64,000 nucleotides of DNA, from the NCBI GenBank assembly GCA_947095585.1, contig OX352761.1:57148432-57212431 (forward strand), given 5' to 3'. The translations under genes were made by a program, and so were the position numbers. Under the pieces are notes generated by a model, which was given only the letters and a program-made list of their open reading frames with translations, ran no database searches and was not told the origin of the DNA. The stretch comes from Nephrocerus scutellatus (lineage: Eukaryota > Arthropoda > Insecta > Diptera > Pipunculidae). This document shows positions 57,376-64,000 of this stretch, in pieces; position 1 is the first letter of the stretch; each line of letters opens with the position of its first letter.

Positions 57376-57397
57376 CAAAGCGCCCGGGAACAGCTAG

Positions 57398-58083
57398 TTG
57401 CTGATAATTTTGCTATAAAAATCAGTTATGTCGCAGCTGATATTATTTCGGCTTCAGTTCTTGGGTCAAATCGTTTTATAGGAAAAGAAGCAAACTTTGA
57501 TACAAAAAAAATTGATAATTTGCTAACTTTGACTTATCCACTTAATTTTCATTCGCTTAGAAACGAAATACATATATTTGCTTTTTCGCGACACTGTATT
57601 CGGCACATACATAGTACCACACGAGCCCTAACCATAAAAAATTAATAAATATTAATAATTAATGTGATAGTAAGATATTTATTTGCTTATTTATATTCAA
57701 AAATGTTAGGGATCGTGATACAGTTTTACATATATGACAAAAAATGTTATAATATTAGAAGTTCTTTGGCTTTAATAAATATCAGCTAAGCTAATCTATA
57801 TAAAACAACGCATTTAAGTGTAATACTATGGTCTGGACTGTGTGTGTATTTCTGAGCGTATATAATTGAGCGTTTTAAACTAAGCTAGCTTGTCTTGCTG
57901 GTACGCCAGCTAACATCACTGATACCTAGTTGATACATTTTATGGAAAACATACGTTTTATTTAAAAATTATATATTACAAAATAAATGTATACATTTTG
58001 AATATAAATTAAAACTATATAAAACTTTTACTTTTTATGCTAAGATAGATCGCCTTCTCTTCAAAAAATAATTGTTAAGAGCC
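57398..58083. other. Upstream region of the USP1-like gene
   Basis: AT-rich, without repeats I can name. It should contain the promoter and 5' untranslated region of the downstream gene. No TATA box or initiator can be assigned with confidence. Confidence 0.4.
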
Positions 58084-60498
58084 ATGTCAATGTATGAACG
58101 GCGTTTTCAGTCTGATGGTACTCCTGCAGTCGGCAATGACTATTACATATCATCGAGAGATACGTCTGAAACGTCTAGCGTGGCGGTAGATAATGAAGTT
58201 ATTGTAGAAAATCGTGTACCATCCTCAGCAGCTTTGTGTAATGCTTCAAATATGGCGACACTATGCAATATTGGAAACACATGTTACTTAAATTCAGTTG
58301 TGTATACATTACGTTTTGCTCCACACTTTCTTCATAATCTGCATCACCTAATTGTTGATTTGGAAAGTATACAAAAAATTTTTGTTAAACATCGCTCTAA
58401 AAGCGCATCACTCGGCCGTAATTGTATCGAAATGCATGTGCAAAATACTCGTAGCTGGAGTAATAAAGATTTGGCTTCACTGGCAAGCTATAATGGCACT
58501 GCTGTTATTGCTTCAGAAATATACACACACAAATCAAGTCAACAATTAGTGACGGAAAAATTGCACGACGTGTATCAAAATTTACATTGCAATGAGATCT
58601 CTGAGACAACTAAACCTTTCCATGCAGATACTTTTTTGAACGCAATCCAGGATGTTAGTGCAATTTTCGAGGGAAACCAGCAACAGGATGCACATGAGTT
58701 TCTTATGTGCGTACTAAATAGTATACGAGAAACATGCCAGACACTCATTAATGCTATTTCCGACTGTCCGGATGTTATAGAAAATGGGTAAGTTTAAAAA
58801 TTAGGAATATTTTAGAATTTTTTAAAGTTTAATTTTGTCTTTAGATGTGGAAATGCAGAGGACCATTTTAAATCAACTAATTCTTATCTAATAGACAAGG
58901 TTAATCTATCAGCACGCATCTCTAATAATAGTCATGATGAAATCACAAATAACCCATCTAGTCTTGGCACGACCAATATTATGAAGGCATCGTTCTTTTC
59001 TCGAAAATCCAAACGAAAAGAAGACACAAAAACTTCAAAAAAAATTTATGTGCAAACTTCGTTTAATGAAAGGGCACAGCAAACAGGTTCAAATAGCTTA
59101 TTTTACCTGAATAGTGTAGACTTAAGTGAGAGTGCAAAAAGGAGCGCTAAAATAAATATTCTGCCGAGTATTTTATCTAAGTCTCAGCCAAAGTCAGAAA
59201 CAGACGAGGAGCAAATTGGACACCAAAAACTTGCTGATAAAATAAAAAAACTTGGGTTGGATTTTTTTAGTAAAGATTTCGAAGGAGTAACTGTTTCTAC
59301 AACAAAGTGTCTGAGCTGTGAAACAATTACAGAACAAAAGCAGAGCATGATCGATATTGCTGTACCAGTCCCAATGAGTGGGTATGATAATTCCGATTAT
59401 GGAGAAAAATATAATTTTTTTATTCAGGTAAGTGACATCTCACGAAATTAAATTTTAAAAAGTTTATAATAAATATTTTTTTAGAATTCTTGCATTACAC
59501 GTGAATATTTTCGTGGTGAAAACAAATATCGGTGCGAACAATGTACTGGCTACACTGAAGCAATACGTTCGATTTCATACGATGTTTTACCTCGACTGTT
59601 GATCATTCAACTAAGCCGGTTTTCGGGTGGAATGGAAAAGATAAACAGTTATATACCAACGCCTTTTACATTACAGTGTTTTTGCGCTAAGTGCTATGAA
59701 CTGGGCGACAGCAACAGCTTACACGTTTACAAACTTTACAGTGTGATAACACATGTCGGTGCAACAATGTCTGTTGGTCATTATATTGCCTACACATGTC
59801 CATTGGACATAGAAAATGAATATAGTAATTGCCCTAAAGACAAACGAAGAAATCATGCTGCAAATACTTTACATATTTCCGATTTAACGGCTGTAAATAA
59901 TGAGTCTTCCGGAACAACCTCTTCATCTTCTTCTTCGGGTACTGGACTTATGAAGAAAATGAAGTTTGGTCGTAGTAGAGTATCTGGAAGTATCGATACG
60001 AGTAAAGGTATAAAAAATATTAATAGTGTGTCAAGCAAAGTAATTACGAATGGAATCGAAAAGTTGAACATGAATACGACTTGTCGTAGTACAAGATGTT
60101 GTGCAACGGCTTTCAAGCGAAACAATTTTATAACTACTTCCAAAAATATTAACTACAGATATTCTTCAGTAGACTTTGAATGCGGCAGTGATATGAAAAA
60201 AAAAGACATTACTGGAGTAGGTAGCAATGAGAAAGATGATACTAACACGCAGAGTACTACTATGGACGGTTTCACAAAAAACACTATCTATAACGAAAAT
60301 ACTGAATCAAATGCGCAAATTGAATCTTTGCATGTAGAACCAATCTGGTATATGTGTGATGATGAAAAAATCAAGGCTATGACTCAATCGGAATTCCAGG
60401 AGTTATTATCTCCGTCAAGAAAAATAACCATAACTCCATATTTGTTATTTTATGCTCGTATTGATTTGCAGAAGCCACTTTCCCCGAAGTTACACTAA
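58084..60498 (+). CDS. USP1-type ubiquitin carboxyl-terminal hydrolase
   Basis: Cysteine protease that removes ubiquitin. In animals USP1 acts in the nucleus on monoubiquitinated PCNA and FANCD2; that role is inferred here. Exons: 58084-58787, 58845-59427, 59485-60498. Both introns are 57 bp with GTAAGT donors and TTTAG acceptors. The spliced protein is about 766 residues. Catalytic Cys is in LCNIGNTCYLNS (about residue 67), followed by QQQDAHEFLMCVL (about 200), zinc-ribbon pairs CLSC (about 390) and CEQC (about 446), LIIQLSRFSGGMEK, and the His box GHYIAYT (His about 528), with CDD before the final PYLLFYAR. A Ser-rich, poorly conserved insert lies between His box and C-terminus. The start is the first ATG (GCC before it). 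The open frame extends four codons further upstream, but from a TTG. All catalytic residues are intact; this is the only clear host gene here. Confidence 0.9.
58788..58844 (+). other. Intron 1 of the USP1-like gene
   Basis: 57 bp, GTAAGT...TTTAG, interrupting a Gly codon (phase 2). The frame is continuous across the join, giving NG-CGNAEDHF. Confidence 0.88.
59428..59484 (+). other. Intron 2 of the USP1-like gene
   Basis: 57 bp, GTAAGT...TTTTTTTAG, between codons (phase 0), joining FFIQ to NSCITREYF. Confidence 0.88.
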
Positions 60499-61130
60499 TA
60501 GTTACACTATTAAACACAGCTTGAGTTGTTTGGGTTAGAGAAAGTATTATTAAAAGTATTAAGATAAGAAATGTTAAACTTGATTTATTGCTACTTTAAT
60601 TTAAGAAAGAAAGTAATGTTGTTACATTAAACTTAGAAGGAATTTTATTTAAGAAAAAATTCAGGAGACAATAAAAATTAGAGGAAAAAAAATGATTTTA
60701 GCAAAAATGCGATGGGTACAATATTCACAGATAACCGTTATAATCTCTAAACTTTGCCATCTGTGATTACATGTATGTTAGGCAATTGGAAGTTTTATAG
60801 CGCCGTGAATATGTGTCTTTTCAAAGCTTATTAAACGTTAGATCTTGTGTTTAATATAACACCTCTAAATTTTATCATTATCTTTTAAAAAATAAAAAAA
60901 ATAAGCCTAGTTATGACTGAACGCATTTGTATATAACCGGACGTAATTTTCAACGAAATGTTTACATTTCTGTATAATTATGAGTTCCAAACTACAATTT
61001 TCGTATTTTTTGAATTTAAAAACGGGCTCTAGCATGCATACAAAACCAAGGAGGACACTTTAAGAACCTGTTATAACTGTTTTTGTACACACATAAAACA
61101 AAAATTATCTAAAACCACATACAAATTCAT
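60499..61130 (+). other. 3' flank of the USP1-like gene
   Basis: AT-rich. AATAAA at 60670-60675, about 170 bp after the stop codon, is a good polyadenylation signal candidate, and there are further AATAAA-like stretches near 60885-60900. No other gene is visible. Confidence 0.55.
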
Positions 61131-61142
61131 GTTTTATTTATA

Positions 61143-61332
61143 GCCTTTGGAGATTAAAGCGAAAACACCATTTTTTAAACAATTTCACCTGCTGCCGGTT
61201 TTCACAAGTGTAAAGGCAATGGACACTCTAACGCCGGAGAGCGAGAAAATAAAAAGACGAGATATTGTAAACAGGATGGCAGCGTTAGACGCCGATTACT
61301 TTTATTTGATCAATCAATTCACGTTTATTTAA
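61143..61332 (+). other. Candidate terminal exon of unknown gene
   Basis: GTTTTATTTATAG at about 61131-61143 looks like a splice acceptor. It opens a frame of about 60 codons with PFFKQFHLLPVF, AMDTLTPESEKIKRRDI and MAALDADYFYLINQF, ending in TAA. The composition is protein-like and unlike the surrounding AT-rich DNA. I do not recognise it and found no partner exon. Chance is possible. Confidence 0.3.
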
Positions 61333-61348
61333 GAACAATTCAATTATA

Positions 61349-61488
61349 TGTAACACTATTCGCGACGACTGTCCCCTCTGACGATCTATTACGCTCTCCT
61401 TCAATTGTAGCTGTCACTCTTCGACATCTCTCTCGCGGTGCCAACTACGTTTTCTACTTCTACTGCGGTGCCAGCTTCGTGTTCTACA
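61349..61488 (-). mobile_element. Candidate 3' LTR of the mdg3-like element (140 bp)
   Basis: In plus orientation it runs TGTAACACTATTCG to GTGTTCTACA, so it starts with TG and ends with CA on both strands (minus ends TGTAGAAC and GTGTTACA). It follows directly after pol on the minus strand. A convincing polypurine tract is not seen; AGGATGGG is the best nearby. The matching 5' LTR would be outside the window, so the length is tentative. Confidence 0.5.
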
Positions 61489-64000
61489 GTCGCCCATCCT
61501 GACCAGAACTCGTCCCGAGGTCGTCTTCCTCTGCTGAGCCGCTGTCGGAATGGGTGTCCTCCAAGACATCGTATTCGCCCCATGGTTTGAGCTTGTCGGA
61601 TGCGAAGATGGAACTGAATTTCCGTTGGTTATGCCGTTGGCCTGGGATGTCCTCCACTACGTAACGGTCATGAGGCAAGACCTTTGACACGTAATACGGT
61701 CCTCGATACCTAGACTCCAGCTTGCGGCTTTCCCCCGTCGACTGCGGGTCTCTTTCCACCAACACTAAGTTACCTGGCTGAAAAACTTGTGGGGCCCGAT
61801 GCCGTTGGTTGAACCGGACGGTTTGTTTGGACTGGTCCTCTTCGATCCGCCTTAGCGCCTCAAGTCGTATTTCTTCCATATCCTCCAGTGGTTCCCCATC
61901 CGATGATTGAAGGGCGAGCAGGAGCTTGTTTCCTAAGATGTTCCGGGGAACGAAATTGAACAGGAGCTCGTGCGGGCAACGTCTGGTTGTGGCATTCGAC
62001 ATCGTGTTCAGACCCCACTGTACTCGCCGTAAATGGGATGTCCAGTCGGTCGATGGCTCTTCTGCGGTCATGCACCGGAGAGCTGCTAAGATCGTCCTGT
62101 TCCAGCGCTCCACTTGTCCGTTGGCCCGTGGCGACCGAACGGCCGTCTTAACGTGCTGAATGTCGTTTTCTGAACAGTAAGCTTCGAATGCGCTCGACGT
62201 GAAGGCCGTGCCTCGATCGGAGATAATCCGTTTAGGGACGCCGAAGTATCCGCAGCACTCGTGTAGGACGTGTAGAACCCCTTGGGTACTGGTCGATTTG
62301 ACTGGTCTCAAGACGCAGTACTTAGTGAAATAATCCACAATTGCCAGGATATAGCAGGTTCCCCCCTTACCGCGAGGAAGCGGTCCGAGGTGATCAAGGT
62401 GAATGGTGTGAAACGGGACCGGTTCGCGTTTCAGCGGATGTAGTTCGCCTTCCGCGGCCCCTCCTCTCTTCTTACCATAGGCGCACCCAACGCACGCTTT
62501 TACGTATGATTTTACGTATTTGCCCATCTGTGGGAACCAGAAATATTGGCGAACCCGCTCTGCGGTTTTTGCTTCGGCAAAATGCCCGACGTCGTCGTGT
62601 GCTCCGTTAAGAACTCTCCACCGTATTCGCGTGGGGACTACAAGTTTATATTGTCCACCCACCAGTCGAAACAGTCTTTCTCCCTTCAGGCAGTAATTTT
62701 TTGCGAGCGCTGATCGGGCTCCGGACCGGATGGTTTCCGCGATGGTGCTCAGTGTCTCGTCTTGTCGTTGGAGGGCGGCTATCCAGTCATGGTCGGTGTC
62801 TATGTCGGGAGGCGGACTGGATATGTGGAACACCCCCAACGAAGCTTCCTCCGTGCTGATCGCCGCGTCTACTGGCGCCCTACTGAGCGCGTCTACGTGG
62901 CAAGCCCCCTTTCCCGGTTGGTGCCTGGTCGTAAACGTGAACTCCTGTAACCGTAGCCACCAGCGTGCAACCCTGGGTACCAGCTTCGCTTTGTTTGTGG
63001 TGGCGACGATGGCTTCGCAGTCCGTGACTACGGTGAACTCCTTTCCCAGGAGAAAAACTCGGAAACGCTCCAAGGTGGCCACTATCGCTAGTACTTCCAG
63101 CTCGTACGAATGATATTTAGCCTCGGCCTCAGTCGTCCGTCGGCTAAAATAGGCAACTGGTTGCCCCTTGGCATTGCCGGTTTGTTGGAATAGGACCCCT
63201 GCCAGCCCGTCTGCGCTAGCGTCAGTGTGTACCTCATGCCTTGCGGAGACATCGTACAGTGCTAAGAGCGGCCCTTCCGTCAACTTTGTTTTAAGCGTCT
63301 CGAACGCGGTCCGTTGTTGGTCAGTCCATGTGAATGGAACGTCGGCTTTGGTTAGGTCAGTCAGGGGCTTGGCTATGACGGAGTACTTCTCTACGAATTT
63401 ACGGAAGTAGCCACTGAGGCCCAAGAACTGTCTAACCTCATGAACGTTTGTTGGGGTTTTAAAGGACCTAACCGCGTCTGTTTTTCGGTGACCTGGTTCT
63501 ACTCGGCCCCCTGATATTTGATGTCCCAAGAAGTCGATACTCGTTTTCAAGAATTGACATTTTCTTAGGTTTAGGGTCATTCCGATATCTGTCAGTTTCG
63601 CGAGGACCCGCTGAAGCTTTTCCAAGCCTTCCTCGACAGACATACTAGGGATGATGACGTCGTCCAGATACACGATCGCGTCTCCCCGTTCCAGTTGGCT
63701 AACTAAATGGTTCATAACGTGTTGAAAAGCGGCCGGTGCATTCACCAGTCCAAAAGGTAGCCGGTTGAACTCGTACAGTCCCTCAGCAGTGCTAAACGCT
63801 GTATATGCCTTTGACTCGTCGGCGATCGGAATTTGGTGATAACCAGAGTTGAAGTCGAGTGCGGTGAAGAAGCGATTGCTTCCCAAAGAGCTCAACACCT
63901 CCTCCACAACGGGCATTGGGAATTGTTGGCGAACCGTTATTCTGTTCAAAGCGCGATAGTCTATGCAGAATCTGTCCCCCCCGTCTTTCTTTTTGGTCAA
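61484..64000 (-). CDS. Ty3/gypsy Pol polyprotein, mdg3/micropia type (partial)
   Basis: 838 open codons, cut at the window end, without any stop or frameshift. RT: FCIDYRALNRITV, ALDFNSGYHQIPIADES, RLPFGLVNAPAAFQHVM and IVYLDDVIIPS (active site). RNase H: VHTDASADGLAGVLFQQ, YHSYELEVLAIVATLERF, VVTDCEAIVA and HVDALSRAP. Integrase zinc finger: HDDVGHFAEA and ACVGCAYGKK. Catalytic core: LDHLGPLPRGKGG (Asp), IISDRGTAFTS (Asp) and ANGQVERWNRTI (Glu). C-terminus: GNLVLVERD and YRGPYYVSKVL (GPY motif). All catalytic residues look intact, unlike the other gypsy elements here, so this is the youngest and possibly active. Higher G+C content than its surroundings also marks it as a recent arrival. The stop TAG lies within the first bases of the candidate LTR. 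Confidence 0.92.
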   Translation of the reverse strand: MTKKKDGGDRFCIDYRALNRITVRQQFPMPVVEEVLSSLGSNRFFTALDFNSGYHQIPIADESKAYTAFSTAEGLYEFNRLPFGLVNAPAAFQHVMNHLVSQLERGDAIVYLDDVIIPSMSVEEGLEKLQRVLAKLTDIGMTLNLRKCQFLKTSIDFLGHQISGGRVEPGHRKTDAVRSFKTPTNVHEVRQFLGLSGYFRKFVEKYSVIAKPLTDLTKADVPFTWTDQQRTAFETLKTKLTEGPLLALYDVSARHEVHTDASADGLAGVLFQQTGNAKGQPVAYFSRRTTEAEAKYHSYELEVLAIVATLERFRVFLLGKEFTVVTDCEAIVATTNKAKLVPRVARWWLRLQEFTFTTRHQPGKGACHVDALSRAPVDAAISTEEASLGVFHISSPPPDIDTDHDWIAALQRQDETLSTIAETIRSGARSALAKNYCLKGERLFRLVGGQYKLVVPTRIRWRVLNGAHDDVGHFAEAKTAERVRQYFWFPQMGKYVKSYVKACVGCAYGKKRGGAAEGELHPLKREPVPFHTIHLDHLGPLPRGKGGTCYILAIVDYFTKYCVLRPVKSTSTQGVLHVLHECCGYFGVPKRIISDRGTAFTSSAFEAYCSENDIQHVKTAVRSPRANGQVERWNRTILAALRCMTAEEPSTDWTSHLRRVQWGLNTMSNATTRRCPHELLFNFVPRNILGNKLLLALQSSDGEPLEDMEEIRLEALRRIEEDQSKQTVRFNQRHRAPQVFQPGNLVLVERDPQSTGESRKLESRYRGPYYVSKVLPHDRYVVEDIPGQRHNQRKFSSIFASDKLKPWGEYDVLEDTHSDSGSAEEDDLGTSSGQDGRL

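Larger units (their letters stand above)
56143..57397 (+). mobile_element. Non-autonomous Helitron
   Basis: The 5' end reads A|TCTATATA at 56142-56150. After the palindromic insertion it continues TATATATAAAAATCAATTGC, GCGTTAG and ACTCGAGAACGGCTGGACC, the hallmark of insect Helitron 5' ends. The 3' end reads GCGCCCGGGAACAGCTAG|T, with a GC-rich stem before CTAG and a T afterwards, as for insertion between A and T. No Rep/helicase gene, so it depends on another element. It contains two internal repeat arrays. Confidence 0.75.

Noticed and set aside
57131..57397. Gly/Ser/Val-rich plus-strand protein
   Set aside because: It is the translation of a G-rich minisatellite and ends at the Helitron terminus.
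58072..58083. Upstream extension of the USP1-like frame by four codons
   Set aside because: It would need a TTG start; the ATG at 58084 is the first methionine.
62341..63410. Plus-strand frames opposite the mdg3-type pol
   Set aside because: They are shadows of a G+C-rich intact coding region on the minus strand.

Overview
This is eukaryotic, AT-rich, repeat-dominated DNA. It looks like a heterochromatic or pericentromeric stretch from an insect, most likely a higher fly. The inference rests on two 57-bp GT-AG introns in the one intact host gene, the mix of Ty3/gypsy, LOA/I-like, RTE and CR1/jockey retroelements, mariner remnants and Helitron ends, and the lack of bacterial gene organisation. 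A tephritid-type fly is a guess, not shown by the sequence.

Layout. (1) 1-15050: two copies, offset by 7908 bp, of a block that holds a foldback element, a 118-bp tandem array, a hairpin followed by a 73-nt tRNA-shaped motif, and a wrecked gypsy pol on the minus strand. (2) 15050-25800: no intact gene. It contains inverted-repeat elements, a mariner fragment, a nearly identical 717-bp tandem duplication, two LINE fragments and several copies of an AT-rich Helitron-like repeat family. (3) 25805-52314: one Ty3/gypsy insertion that has grown into a tandem array: LTR0 (partial), internal remnant, LTR1, internal 1, LTR2, internal 2, LTR3. The whole 26.5 kb is flanked by a single 4-bp target duplication, ATGT. 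LTR1 and LTR2 carry the same LOA-like LINE at the same site, and LTR3 keeps the empty site. Inside the LTR1 LINE sits a 3.24-kb RTE element with a 13-bp target duplication. Diagnostic bases show that LTR2 is LTR3-like on its left and LTR1-like on its right, so an unequal LTR-LTR crossover can be placed within about 58 bp. (4) 52319-57400: host flank, a degenerate LOA-like LINE, and a Helitron whose 5' end is interrupted by a 500-bp nearly perfect palindrome. (5) 58084-60498: the only clearly intact host gene, a three-exon USP1-type ubiquitin-specific protease on the plus strand. (6) 61349-64000: the 3' end of a second, intact-looking Ty3/gypsy element (mdg3/micropia type) with an 838-codon open pol that runs off the window and a candidate 140-bp LTR.

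The genes do not form a pathway. The window is chiefly a readable record of nested insertion, duplication, deletion and recombination around one housekeeping deubiquitinase gene. No new multi-gene system was found. The most informative structure is the recombined LTR array.
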